Assembly: GCF_039871655.1 (NCBI RefSeq)
Contig: NZ_JBDPLZ010000003.1
Span: 310,001-374,000, forward strand
Reading direction: 5' to 3'
From: Actinocorallia sp039871655
GTDB taxonomy: Bacteria > Actinomycetota > Actinomycetes > Streptosporangiales > Streptosporangiaceae
Length of the DNA: 64,000 nucleotides
Part shown: in pieces, positions 7,579-16,200 of the stretch
How the letters are laid out: every line of letters begins with the position of its first letter
Position numbering within the stretch: position 1 is the first letter of the stretch
Position numbers and translations under genes: made by a program
Notes under the pieces: model-generated
The model's input: the letters and a program-made list of their open reading frames with translations, nothing else
Database searches by the model: none
Told to the model about the DNA's origin: nothing

Positions 7579-8837
7579 CGCCCTTCACCCGCCCCGTGAA
7601 GTTCGCCGAGGCCGCGGGGGAGGCGCTGGCCGGACCCCGCCGCGATCCGCGTCCGGCCGCAGAGCGGCAGCGGCGGAGGGCCGAGGCGGTGGCGGAGCTG
7701 CCCGGCTGGGAGGACCTGCGCCGGGCCGGCGAGGAGCTGAAGGACCGCGCCCTGCTCGACCTCGGCACGCTGCTGGAACGGCTCGAGGACGCCGTCGTCC
7801 GGGCGGGAGGGAAGGTCCACTGGGCGCGGGACGCCGCCGAGGCCGCCCGCGTCGTCACCCGCCTGGTGCAGGCCGGAGGCCGGGAGGAGGTCGTCGAGCT
7901 CGCGTCGGCGGTCACCCGGGAGATCGGCCTGGCCGGGGCGCTCGCGGCCGCCGGGATCACCGTGCGCGGAGCGGAGCTCTCCCCGCGCGAACGCCTCCTC
8001 TCGGTGGAGACGGTCGTCTCGGGCGCACATTTCCTGGTGGCGGAGACCGGGACGGTGGTGGCGCTCGAGCCGGAGGAGGACGGGCGGATGTGCCTCGTCC
8101 TCCCCGAGACGCTGATCACCGTCGCGGGCATCGAGCAGGTCGTGCCGCGCCTGCGCGACCTCGAGGTGCTGCTGCAGCTCCTGGCACGGTCCTCGGGCGA
8201 GCGGATGAGCCCCCACACCGCCATGTGGGCCGGGACCACCGCGGGCGACGGGCCGCGGGAGTTCCACCTGGTCCTGCTGGACAACGGCCGCACCGCCGTG
8301 CTGAAGGACGAGGTGGGACGGGCGGCGCTGCGCTGCATCGGCTGCTCGGCCTGCCTGGACGTGTGCCCGGTCTACGGGCGGGTCGGCGCCCGCCCCTACG
8401 GCGATCTCCCCGGCCCGATCGGCGCGATCCTCACCCCGCAGCTGCGCGGGATCGAGCCCGCCTACGAGGCGTCCCTGCCGTTCGCCTCCACCCTGTGCGG
8501 GGCCTGCGCCGACGTGTGCCCGGTGCGCATCGACATCCCGGGTGTCCTGGTGCACCTGCGGGCCAAGGTCGTCGAGTCCCGCCGACGCCGTCCGGTGCCC
8601 ACCCCCGAGCTGGCCCTGATGCGCGCCGCGGCCTGGACGATGTCCGACCGGCGCCGCTACGAGCGGGCCCTGGCCCGGCTCAACCGCTGGGGCGGGCTGC
8701 TGGCCAGGGGCGGAGGCGTCCGGGGTTTGTCTGGTTTGTCGGGTCTATCGATCCTGTCGGGCAGATGGACCGACGCACGGGACCTGCCCGTCCTTCCCCG
8801 CCGGACGTTCCGCGACTGGTGGAGGTCACGCCGGTGA
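7575..8837 (+). CDS. lutB: Lactate utilization protein B, Fe-S protein
   Basis: 420 residues. The middle contains the LUD-domain signature (AGGREEVVELASAVTREIG, then HFLVAETGTVVALEPEEDGR). The C-terminal part has two 4Fe-4S motifs, CIGCSACLDVCPVYG and CGACADVCPV. It is the electron-transfer and probably catalytic subunit of LutABC. The start ATG 7575 overlaps the lutA stop and its own stop overlaps the lutC GTG. The tail is somewhat short for LutB and carries a GLSGLSGLS tripeptide repeat. Confidence 0.92.
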   Translation: MTPFTRPVKFAEAAGEALAGPRRDPRPAAERQRRRAEAVAELPGWEDLRRAGEELKDRALLDLGTLLERLEDAVVRAGGKVHWARDAAEAARVVTRLVQAGGREEVVELASAVTREIGLAGALAAAGITVRGAELSPRERLLSVETVVSGAHFLVAETGTVVALEPEEDGRMCLVLPETLITVAGIEQVVPRLRDLEVLLQLLARSSGERMSPHTAMWAGTTAGDGPREFHLVLLDNGRTAVLKDEVGRAALRCIGCSACLDVCPVYGRVGARPYGDLPGPIGAILTPQLRGIEPAYEASLPFASTLCGACADVCPVRIDIPGVLVHLRAKVVESRRRRPVPTPELALMRAAAWTMSDRRRYERALARLNRWGGLLARGGGVRGLSGLSGLSILSGRWTDARDLPVLPRRTFRDWWRSRR

Positions 8838-9451
8838 ACGCCCGCGAGGAGATCCTGCGCCGTGTCCGGGAGGCGCTGGGCCCGGCCTCCGGGGCCCCGA
8901 CGCCCCGCGATCTTCCCCTGGACGGGCCCGCCCCGGCCGGCCCTCAGCCGGAGGCAGGGGACCTCGCGGCCCTGTTCGCGGAGCGGGCGGCCGAGCACGC
9001 GGGGGGAGGCACCACGGTGCGCCACGTGGGGGCGGACGGCCTGGGCACGGCCGTGGCCTCGGCGCTGTGGGCGCGCGGGGTCAAGCGCATCGCCGTCCCG
9101 GCCGATCTGCCGTTCGGCTGGCTGGCCGAGCTGCAGGGCGTCGAGGCGCTGGCCGACGCGCCCAGGCTGGAGACGGACGAGCTGGCCGAGACCGGCGGGG
9201 CGGTGACGGGCTGCGCGCTGGCCGTCGCCGAGACGGGGACGGTCGTGCTGGACGGCGGCAGGGCGCAGGGCAGGCGGGCGCTGAGCCTGGTGCCCGGCTA
9301 CCACCTGTGCGTGGTGCACGCCGACCAGATCGTCGGCACCGTCCCCGAGGCCTTCGGGAGGCTGGGTCCGGACCGGCCGCTGACGTGGATCTCCGGCCCG
9401 TCCTCGGGTCGCGGCTCACGCGTCCTGGAACTGCTCATCGTGGAGGAATGA
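8834..9451 (+). CDS. lutC: Lactate utilization protein C
   Basis: 205 residues, a LUD-domain protein: ALAVAETGTVVLDGGRAQG, then LSLVPGYHLCVVHADQIVGT and the final TWISGPSSGRGS. These are typical of LutC/YkgG. GTG 8834 overlaps the lutB stop (GTGA). It completes the lutABC operon. No lactate permease is adjacent. Confidence 0.9.
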   Translation: MNAREEILRRVREALGPASGAPTPRDLPLDGPAPAGPQPEAGDLAALFAERAAEHAGGGTTVRHVGADGLGTAVASALWARGVKRIAVPADLPFGWLAELQGVEALADAPRLETDELAETGGAVTGCALAVAETGTVVLDGGRAQGRRALSLVPGYHLCVVHADQIVGTVPEAFGRLGPDRPLTWISGPSSGRGSRVLELLIVEE

Positions 9452-9457
9452 GCGGCT

Positions 9458-10018
9458 CTACAGCAGCGCCGTGAGCATTCCCGACAGCAGTACCTCGAGC
9501 CCGGCCTCGAACTGGCGGTCCCAGTCCACCGGGTAGGGCTGGGGGCTCTCCAGCCCCCGGACCTCCAGGGCGGCGTGGCCGATGAGGAAGGACAGCAGGG
9601 TGTGCGCGGCGGGCGCCGCGGCGGCCTCCAGGAAGCCGCCCAGCCGCAGCACCTCGGTCAGGGAGCGGGAGGTGGCGGCGAGCGCGGCGGGGTTGCGGCG
9701 GGTGACCAGCAGCGGCAGCACCCCGGCGTGCTCGACCAGCCGGGCCCGGTAGGCGTCGGCCCAGACGCGGATGCGGTCCCGCCAGTCCTCACCGGACAGG
9801 GGGCGGGTGTCGGCGGGCAGGACGGCCACGTGCGCGATCAGGCCGTCGAGCAGCTCCTCCTTGCCGCGAGGCAGGTGGTGGTAGATCGCCATCGCCTCGA
9901 CCTGCAGGGAGTCGCCCAGCCGGCGCATGGTCAGCCGCCCCAGGCCCTGCCCGTCGACGATGTGCAGCGCGGCCCGGATGATGCGGTCGCGGGTGAGCGG
10001 TTCACGCAGGGTGTTCAC
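9458..10018 (-). CDS. TetR/AcrR family regulator
   Basis: 186 residues starting at a GTG with AGGGGC upstream. The helix-turn-helix reads RDRIIRAALHIVDGQGLGRL and RRLGDSLQVEAMAIYHHL; the remainder is a helical TetR C-terminal domain. About 40 nt upstream lies the element CTTACTGCGTAAAGG (10058-10072), probably its own operator. Two near-copies occur at 23215 and 27944, so it may control a small regulon that includes the FMO operon. It is convergent with lutC. Confidence 0.85.
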   Translation of the reverse strand: MNTLREPLTRDRIIRAALHIVDGQGLGRLTMRRLGDSLQVEAMAIYHHLPRGKEELLDGLIAHVAVLPADTRPLSGEDWRDRIRVWADAYRARLVEHAGVLPLLVTRRNPAALAATSRSLTEVLRLGGFLEAAAAPAAHTLLSFLIGHAALEVRGLESPQPYPVDWDRQFEAGLEVLLSGMLTALL

Positions 10019-10057
10019 GGTTGCCCCTCATCGGCTGTCCTGGTCGGCACCCTGTAC

Positions 10058-10072
10058 CTTACTGCGTAAAGG
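10058..10072. promoter_or_regulatory. Putative TetR operator, copy A
   Basis: CTTACTGCGTAAAGG, built around the dyad TTAC-n3-GTAA, upstream of the TetR gene that starts at 10018. Copies B (23215-23229) and C (27944-27958) differ only at two central positions. Confidence 0.5.
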
Positions 10073-10185
10073 CGCGCGGCGGAAACTCCTCGCACAGAAG
10101 CCGACACGAAACCTCCGGGCGGGGGTGCCGCTCGGCCCCGGGGAGCGTAGGCTGCGGGCCAGAACGTGAACGGAAGGGATTGAGA

Positions 10186-10575
10186 ATGGTCTTCGGTCGA
10201 CGCATCAGCCCGGAGGTCGCGGCGCAGTTCGCCGCCGACCGGGAGCTCGCCGCGAGCTATCCCGACCGGATCGCCGCGGTCGAGCGAGCCGAGGCCGCGC
10301 TGCGGGAGGCGCAGGCAGAGCACGAGGACCACGCCGAGACGCGGGTCCTGCACGGCGAGCTGGAGACGGCGCTGCGCGGCGCCATCGCCGCGGCCGAGGC
10401 CGCCGAACGGGTCGCGATGGGAGTGCGCACCTACGGTTCCACCAGGGCCGCCGAGATCTCTCGGCGCAAGGCGCGGGCGAAGGCCTCCGTCCGCCCCTAC
10501 AGTGAGGAGCTGGACCGGCTGCGGACCGCCCGTGAGGCCCACAAGCTGAGCTTCCGGGCCCTCACCCGGGTCTAG
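10186..10575 (+). CDS. Hypothetical coiled-coil protein, 129 aa
   Basis: Starts at ATG 10186 with GGAAGGGA about 7 nt upstream. The product is almost wholly helical and rich in Glu, Arg and Ala. Residues 25-90 show heptad-like spacing and the end is basic (SRRKARAKASVRPYSEELDR). No signal peptide, membrane segment or known motif is seen. It is probably a small cytosolic structural or nucleic-acid-associated protein; no function is claimed. Confidence 0.65.
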   Translation: MVFGRRISPEVAAQFAADRELAASYPDRIAAVERAEAALREAQAEHEDHAETRVLHGELETALRGAIAAAEAAERVAMGVRTYGSTRAAEISRRKARAKASVRPYSEELDRLRTAREAHKLSFRALTRV

Positions 10576-10747
10576 TTCCGCGCCCTCTCGCGGGCGGGAC
10601 GAGTGTGTTCCCGGCACGCTGTGCGCCGAGTGGCACAGCGGCCGGAACTCTGAGAATCTGACCTGCGCGCACGCGGAGGGTCGCGGAGGGTCACCAGCGT
10701 GACGAGGCACCCGGGCCGGCGGCACGGGCTCGGCGGGGGATGGGGGA

Positions 10748-11407
10748 GTGGACTTGGATCGCAGGCCGCCTGACGGGGACCGGGTGATGGAGTCCTACCG
10801 GGCGGGGGTCGCGGCCATCCGGTGGTTCGCCGCCCGCTGCCAGGACTGGGAAGCCCTCACCCCGTGCGCGGAGTGGCTGGCGATCGACCTGGCCGGGCAC
10901 CTGCGCTGCGTCGCGGAGAACCAGCTGGAGTTCCTGCAGGACGCCCCCGACAGCCGGCTGGCCAAGCTCTTCGCCCAGGACATCGCGACCGCCGTCCTCA
11001 TCCGCCAGCAGGCCCGCCAGAACGCCGCGGAACTGGCGGTCCTGCCGCCGGAGTCCGGGCGGGAGCGGATCATGTCGTTCACGGTGTCGGCCGACGCCTA
11101 TCTGGACCTGATCCCCGACTTGTGGAACAAGACCCATCTGATCCACCGGGGCACCAAGTACACCGTCGGCGACCACGCGGGCTCGGCCAGCATCGAGTGG
11201 CACCTGCACGCCTGGGACCTGGCCAGGGCGATCGGCGAGGACTACCGGCCCGAGGACCCCGAGGTGCTGGTCGGTGCCTGGGCGTGGGGAGTGCCGCATC
11301 TGCCCCTGCGCCGGGAGGACGACCCGTGGATCCGGGTGCTGCGCTCCTCCGGGCGCTCCCAGGAGTGGAGCAGGGAGAACCCCGTCCGGGCGCGTCGCCG
11401 CGGGTGA
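10748..11407 (+). CDS. DinB/maleylpyruvate isomerase N-terminal-like protein
   Basis: 219 residues. Begins near GTG 10748 (an ATG at 10787 is an alternative). ESYRAGVAAIRWFAARCQDW, the PCAEWLAIDLAGHLRCV segment and the later SIEWHLHAWDLARAIG segment match the mycothiol-dependent maleylpyruvate isomerase/DinB four-helix fold, with His in AGHL, EWH and HAWD positions suited to metal binding. Such proteins use mycothiol or bind Zn, but the substrate is not known. Confidence 0.7.
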   Translation: MDLDRRPPDGDRVMESYRAGVAAIRWFAARCQDWEALTPCAEWLAIDLAGHLRCVAENQLEFLQDAPDSRLAKLFAQDIATAVLIRQQARQNAAELAVLPPESGRERIMSFTVSADAYLDLIPDLWNKTHLIHRGTKYTVGDHAGSASIEWHLHAWDLARAIGEDYRPEDPEVLVGAWAWGVPHLPLRREDDPWIRVLRSSGRSQEWSRENPVRARRRG

Positions 11408-11479
11408 GCCGGGGCCCCGCATGACCGGGACGCCCCCGGGGTAGACCGCTCGAGAGTCTTCTTCGGGGGGAGTTCCGTC

Positions 11480-11728
11480 ATGGGCAGGTGCGAGGTCTGC
11501 GGCAACGACTACGAACTGGCGTTCGAGGTGCACACGCAGGGGGCGGTGCACGTGTTCGACAGCTTCGAGTGCGCCATCAGCCGGCTGGCGCCGATCTGCG
11601 AGCACTGCTCGTGCAGGGTGATCGGCCACGGGGTGGAGGTCAACCGGCACTGGTACTGCTCGGCGCACTGCGCCCGGGCCAGTGATCCGGCCGCCGCGGA
11701 ACTGATCCGCGACCGCGCCCCGGCCTGA
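11480..11728 (+). CDS. Small Cys-rich zinc-binding protein (metallothionein-like)
   Basis: 82 residues. Eight Cys are arranged as C4-x2-C7, C31, C40-x2-C43-x-C45, C60 and C64, with several His nearby (18, 24, 42, 50, 57, 63). This resembles small prokaryotic metallothionein-like or zinc-ribbon proteins. It most likely binds structural or storage zinc. GGGGGGAG lies upstream of ATG 11480. Whether it buffers metal or binds a partner cannot be read from sequence. Confidence 0.7.
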   Translation: MGRCEVCGNDYELAFEVHTQGAVHVFDSFECAISRLAPICEHCSCRVIGHGVEVNRHWYCSAHCARASDPAAAELIRDRAPA

Positions 11729-11748
11729 CCGGGGCCCGGGAGCAGCGG

Positions 11749-12243
11749 TCAGGGGGTGCCGGGCCGGGGGGCGGGCACTCCCGGGTGCGTCCCGTCCTCC
11801 AGGTAGACGGGACGGTCGCCCGCGGCCAGGATGGACGCCAGGCGGCGGGCGATGTGCGGCGGGGCCAGGTCCGGGATCTGTGCCGGGGGGACCAGCCGGT
11901 GGTCGGAGAGCTCGTCGGGCGGCAGGACGATCCGGGCGACCTGCTCGGCGCTGATCCGGCCGGCGAAGACCCAGACGTTGGTGGCGTCGATCTCCCCTTC
12001 GGGCGGGGCCCAGTCGAAGCAGGCGATCCCGTCGAGACGGGGGACGAGCCCCAGCTCCTCGTGGCATTCGCGCAGGCAGGCGGTGAGGGGCGACTCGCCC
12101 TGCTCGATCACCCCGCCGGGCAGGAACCAGCCCGCCTTGTAGGTGGGTTTGACCAGCAGGACGCGGTCGAGTTCGTCGAGGAGAAGGGCGGAGGCCGCCC
12201 CCCGGGTGCGGGGAAGGGAAGCGAAGTACTCGGCGTCGGACAT
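11749..12243 (-). CDS. NUDIX hydrolase
   Basis: 164 residues. The Nudix box runs GGVIEQGESPLTACLRECHEELGLV near residues 43-67 and fits G-x5-E-x7-RE-x2-EE-x-G, with Cys at one usually hydrophobic position (RECHEE). It hydrolyses a nucleoside-diphosphate-linked compound; the substrate is not recognisable. ATG 12243 follows AGGGTCAAGAC. It stands divergent from the nasC promoter region. Confidence 0.9.
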   Translation of the reverse strand: MSDAEYFASLPRTRGAASALLLDELDRVLLVKPTYKAGWFLPGGVIEQGESPLTACLRECHEELGLVPRLDGIACFDWAPPEGEIDATNVWVFAGRISAEQVARIVLPPDELSDHRLVPPAQIPDLAPPHIARRLASILAAGDRPVYLEDGTHPGVPAPRPGTP

Positions 12244-12327
12244 GTCTTGACCCTAGGACAGGAGCGAATCGAGCGCTGCTGGTCGGACCACTTGCTGACA
12301 ATCAGTCGTGCCCCGGGTGAGCGCCAA

Positions 12328-12387
12328 TTAACACCGCGGTCATGCAAGGGACGCGGGCCGGAAACGGCCCCCGAACACGATCGAGAC
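12328..12387 (+). promoter_or_regulatory. nasC promoter/operator element shared with nirB
   Basis: TTAACACCGCGGTCAT at 12328-12343, followed by AAGGGACGCGGGCCGGAAAC, lies directly before nasC. A close copy in the same order lies before nirB (16141-16178). On the reverse strand the first part reads ATGAC-n6-GTTAA, similar to one half of an actinobacterial GlnR box (GTnAC-n6-GaAAC). It is likely a binding region for GlnR and/or the NnaR-like protein encoded at 19061. Confidence 0.55.
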
Positions 12388-14511
12388 ATGGCCGCAAGCG
12401 AATTGGGTGCCACACCCACCCACTGTCCGTACTGCGCGTTGCAGTGCGGCATGTCGATCGCCGTCGGACCAGAGACCACCGTGATCACCCCGCGTGAGGA
12501 CGTGCCCGCCAACGCGGGCGGCCTCTGCCAGAAGGGTTGGTCGGCGGGGGAGCTGCTGGACGTCCCGGACCGGGTGACCGCCCCGCTCATGCGGGTGCAC
12601 GAGGGAGCCCCGCTGGAACCGGTGTCCTGGGAGACCGCGCTCGACGCGATCGCCTCCCGGATCAAGGCGCTGCAGGCGTCCCACGGCCCGGACGCCGTCG
12701 CGGTCTTCGGCGGCGGAGGGCTGACCAACGAGAAGGCCTACCAGCTCGGCAAGTTCGCCAGGATCGCCCTGCGGACCTCGCAGATCGACTACAACGGGCG
12801 TTTCTGCATGTCCTCGGCCGCCGCCGCGCTGAACCGGGCGTTCGGCATGGACCGCGGGCTGCCCGGCCCGATCACCGACGTGGGCGACGCCGACGTGGTG
12901 CTGATGGTCGGCGGGAACGTCGCCGAGACGATGCCCCCGTTCGTGCGCCACCTCAACCGGATGCGGGAGAACGGCGGCGCGCTGATCGTCGCCGACCCGC
13001 GCCGCACGGCCACGGCCAGGCAGGCCGACCTGCACCTGCAGCTGACCCCCGGCACCGATCTGGCGCTGGCCAACGGCATGCTGCACCTGGCGCTGGCCGA
13101 GGGTCTGCTGGACGAGTCCTACATCGAGGCCAGGACCAGCGGGTTCGATCGGCTGCGGACCGCGGTCAACTCCTACTGGCCCGAGCGGGTGGAGCGCATC
13201 ACCGGGGTGCCGGTGGCGCACATGCGCGAGGCGGTGCGGATGCTCGCGACGGGCGGCCGCTCCCTGATCCTGACCGCGCGCGGGGCCGAGCAGCAGGCCC
13301 AGGGCGTCGACACCGTCACCGCGTTCATCAACCTGGCGCTGGCCCTGGGCCTGCCGGGGACCGAGGGCTCCGGGTACGGGTGCGTCACCGGCCAGGGCAA
13401 CGGCCAGGGCGGCAGGGAGCACGGCCAGAAGGCCGACCAGCTCCCCGGCTACCGCAGGATCGACGACCCGGAGGCCAGGGCCCTGGTGGCGGAGGTGTGG
13501 GGGGTCTCACCCGAGATCATCCCCGGCCCCGGCCGGTCCGCCTATGAGCTGCTGACGGCTCTGGGCACTCCGGGAGGCCCCAAGGCGCTGCTGCTGTTCG
13601 GTTCCAACCCGGTGGTCTCCGCGCCGCGCGCGTCGGTCGTGGAGGAGCGGCTGAACGCGCTGGACCTGCTGGTGGTCTGCGACTTCGTGCTGTCGGAGAC
13701 GGCGCGGCGCGCCGACATCGTCCTGCCCACCGCCCAGTGGGCCGAGGAGTCGGGGACGATGACCAACCTGGAGGGGCGGGTGCTGCGCCGCCGACGGGCG
13801 ACGACGCCGCCCGAGGGCGTGCGGACCGACCTGGAGATCATTCGGGGGCTGGCCGTCCGGCTGGGGGCGCCCGGCACCTGGAGCACCGAGCCGGAGGAGG
13901 TCTTCGCCGAGCTCGGCAGGGCCAGCGCGGGCGGCATCGCCGACTACTCGGGCATCACCTACGAGCGCATCGAGCGGGAGGGCGGGGTGTTCTGGCCCTG
14001 CCCGTCCCCGGACCACCCGGGCACTCCGCGGCCGTTCCTCGATCGGTTCGCCACGCCCGACGGCCGGGCCAGGTTCATCGCGGTGGAGCACCGCGGTCCT
14101 GATGAGGACGTCGACACCGACTATCCGCTCTACCTGACCACCGGCCGGGTGCTGGCCCACTACCAGAGCGGCGCCCAGACCCGGAGGGTGCGGCAGCTGG
14201 TGGAGGCCTCGCCCGAGTCGTTCGTCGAGCTGCACCCCGACCTGGCCGAGCGGCTGGGCGTCGAGCCCGGCTCGCTGGTGCGGGTCTCCAGCAGGCGGGG
14301 GGTGTCGATCGCCCGGGCGCGGCTGACCGACACCATCCGCGACGACACCGTTTTCATGCCGTTCCACTGGGGCGGGGAGGGCCGGGCGAACACGCTCACC
14401 AACCCCGCGCTGGATCCGACGTCCCGCATGCCGGAGTTCAAGGTCTGCGCGGTGCGGGTGGAGCCCGCCGGTCCTCCCGCCCCCGACTCCCACCCCTTGG
14501 AAGGCGTCTGA
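12388..14511 (+). CDS. nasC: Assimilatory nitrate reductase, molybdopterin catalytic subunit
   Basis: 707 residues, cytosolic (no Tat signal), which fits assimilatory NasC/NarB. The N-terminal 4Fe-4S motif is C13-x2-C16-x3-C20 with a fourth Cys in GGLCQKGW. The Mo-ligating Cys lies in NGRFCMSSAAAALN, and the dinucleotide-binding C-terminal domain starts near YPLYLTTGRVLAHYQSG. It reduces nitrate to nitrite. Its stop overlaps the flavoprotein gene start (TGATG). ATG 12388 was chosen because the upstream open frame runs antisense through the NUDIX gene. Confidence 0.93.
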   Translation: MAASELGATPTHCPYCALQCGMSIAVGPETTVITPREDVPANAGGLCQKGWSAGELLDVPDRVTAPLMRVHEGAPLEPVSWETALDAIASRIKALQASHGPDAVAVFGGGGLTNEKAYQLGKFARIALRTSQIDYNGRFCMSSAAAALNRAFGMDRGLPGPITDVGDADVVLMVGGNVAETMPPFVRHLNRMRENGGALIVADPRRTATARQADLHLQLTPGTDLALANGMLHLALAEGLLDESYIEARTSGFDRLRTAVNSYWPERVERITGVPVAHMREAVRMLATGGRSLILTARGAEQQAQGVDTVTAFINLALALGLPGTEGSGYGCVTGQGNGQGGREHGQKADQLPGYRRIDDPEARALVAEVWGVSPEIIPGPGRSAYELLTALGTPGGPKALLLFGSNPVVSAPRASVVEERLNALDLLVVCDFVLSETARRADIVLPTAQWAEESGTMTNLEGRVLRRRRATTPPEGVRTDLEIIRGLAVRLGAPGTWSTEPEEVFAELGRASAGGIADYSGITYERIEREGGVFWPCPSPDHPGTPRPFLDRFATPDGRARFIAVEHRGPDEDVDTDYPLYLTTGRVLAHYQSGAQTRRVRQLVEASPESFVELHPDLAERLGVEPGSLVRVSSRRGVSIARARLTDTIRDDTVFMPFHWGGEGRANTLTNPALDPTSRMPEFKVCAVRVEPAGPPAPDSHPLEGV

Positions 14512-16013
14512 TGAGCATTGTCGTGGTCGGCAATGGGATGGCCGGATCGCGTCTGGTCACCGAGTTGCGAGCCAGGGACCGGAAGGTCCCGATCACCGTC
14601 TTCGGCGCCGAGCCGCAGCGGCCCTACAACCGGGTGCTGCTGTCGAACGTGCTGGCCGGGCACACCCGGCCCGACCACATCGAACTGGTCGACGAGGCCT
14701 GGTACGAGCGGCAGGATGTGGACGTCAGGGCCGGGGTGTCGGTCCTGTCGATCGACCGGGAGGCCCGGGTGGTGCTGGCCTCCGACGGCTCGGTGACCCC
14801 CTACGAGACCCTGGTGCTGGCCACCGGCAGCACCGCCTTCATACCGCCGATGCCCGTGCTGGGTCCCGACGGGCGGGAGGGCAGTGCGGCGGAGGGGCTG
14901 CCCTCGGGCGCCCTGGCCTTCCGGACGCTGGAGGACTGCCAGGAGATCATCGAGATGGCGCGCACCGCCCGCAGGGCGGTCGTGGTGGGCGGCGGGCTGC
15001 TGGGCATCGAGGCGGCCCGGGGCCTGGTCGGCAGGGGCCTGGAGGTGACGGTCCTGCACCTGGCCGGGCATCTGATGGAGCGGCAGCTCGACCCCGAGGG
15101 CGGCAGGGTGCTGGCGCGGACGCTGGACGGGCTGGGGATCGGCTCCCGGCTGAACGCCGCGGTCTCCGCCCTGCGGACGGCGGAGGGCCCGGACGGCGGG
15201 CCGGTCGTGTGCGGAGTGGAGCTGTCCCTGCCCGGCGGGGGCGGTGAGTTCGTCGAGGCCGATCTGGTGGTGCTCTCCTGCGGGGTGAAGCCCGAGGTGT
15301 CCCTGGCGCGTGACGCGGGCCTGGCCGTGGGCCGCGGGATCCTGGTGGACGACGAGCTGAGGTCGGTCGACGACCCGGACGTCCGGGCGATCGGCGAGTG
15401 CTGCGAGCACCGCGACGAGGTGTACGGGCTGGTCGCCCCGGCCTGGCAGCAGGCCGAGGTGCTCGCGGGCCTGCTGGCGGGGACCGAGCCCGCCGCCCGC
15501 TTCACCGGCGCCAAGCAGGTCACCCGGCTGAAGGCGGCGAGCATCGAGCTGGCCTCGATGGGCGAGACCCACCACGGCGACGAGGACGAGGACGTGGAGG
15601 TCCTGCGGTTCGCCGACTCCTCGCGCGGCACCTACAAGAAGGTGGTGATCAGGGACGGCCGGCTGATCGGCGCGATCCTGCTGGGGGACACCTCGACCGC
15701 GGGGACGCTCACACAGCTGTACGACCGCGCGTCCGCCCTGCCGTCGGAGCGGCTGAGCCTGCTGTTCGGCGGGATCGGCGGGATCGGCGGGGCGGCGAGC
15801 GCCGACACCCCGGTGCGGATGCCGGACGCGGCGACCGTCTGCCACTGCAACAACGTGTCCAAGGGCCGGATCCGGGCCTGCTGGCAGGACGGGGCCAGGA
15901 CCGCCGAGGAGGTGGCCGAGGCGACCCGGGCGAGCACGGGCTGCGGTTCCTGCCGGGACGCGCTGGAGGGCATCGTCTCGTGGCTCCAGGAGCAGGAGTC
16001 GGTGGACGTCTGA
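14511..16013 (+). CDS. Nitrate reductase electron-transfer flavoprotein (NasB-like)
   Basis: 500 residues. FAD-binding VVVGNGMAGSRLVTEL at the start, NAD-binding VVVGGGLLGIEAARGL near residue 160, and a C-terminal BFD-like [2Fe-2S] domain (CHCNNVSKGRIRACW, then STGCGSCRDALEG). This matches the subunit that passes electrons from NAD(P)H to the Mo subunit, as in Bacillus NasB. It is co-translated with nasC and followed by a terminator hairpin. Confidence 0.88.
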   Translation: MSIVVVGNGMAGSRLVTELRARDRKVPITVFGAEPQRPYNRVLLSNVLAGHTRPDHIELVDEAWYERQDVDVRAGVSVLSIDREARVVLASDGSVTPYETLVLATGSTAFIPPMPVLGPDGREGSAAEGLPSGALAFRTLEDCQEIIEMARTARRAVVVGGGLLGIEAARGLVGRGLEVTVLHLAGHLMERQLDPEGGRVLARTLDGLGIGSRLNAAVSALRTAEGPDGGPVVCGVELSLPGGGGEFVEADLVVLSCGVKPEVSLARDAGLAVGRGILVDDELRSVDDPDVRAIGECCEHRDEVYGLVAPAWQQAEVLAGLLAGTEPAARFTGAKQVTRLKAASIELASMGETHHGDEDEDVEVLRFADSSRGTYKKVVIRDGRLIGAILLGDTSTAGTLTQLYDRASALPSERLSLLFGGIGGIGGAASADTPVRMPDAATVCHCNNVSKGRIRACWQDGARTAEEVAEATRASTGCGSCRDALEGIVSWLQEQESVDV

Positions 16014-16026
16014 CCCTTTCGGACCG

Positions 16027-16061
16027 AAAACCCGGCGTGACTCGAAGTCGCGGCGGGTTTT
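16027..16061 (+). terminator. Terminator after the nasC operon
   Basis: AAAACCCG pairs with CGGGTTTT around a GC-rich inner segment, and the right arm ends in TTTT. This is a classic intrinsic terminator shape, about 15 nt after the flavoprotein stop. It separates nasC transcription from nirB. Confidence 0.75.
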
Positions 16062-16098
16062 ACTTATTGGAGAAAAAAGTGCATATTGTCCGTTTATT

Positions 16099-16178
16099 GG
16101 TCACGCCATGACAACAGGGATGTCTCGACGTGAGCGTATTTTAACACAGGGGTGACAAAGGGGACGCGGACGCGAAAC
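16099..16178 (+). promoter_or_regulatory. nirB promoter with GlnR-like box and shared element
   Basis: GGTCACGCCATGACAAC (16099-16115) fits the AC-n9-AC spacing of an actinobacterial GlnR half-box. TTAACACAGGGGTGAC (16141-16156), followed by AAGGGGACGCGGACGCGAAAC, repeats the element seen before nasC. Joint control by GlnR and an NnaR-type regulator is known for actinomycete nir genes; binding here is an inference. Confidence 0.55.
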
Positions 16179-16200
16179 GCGCTCTTCCGAATATCGGCAC

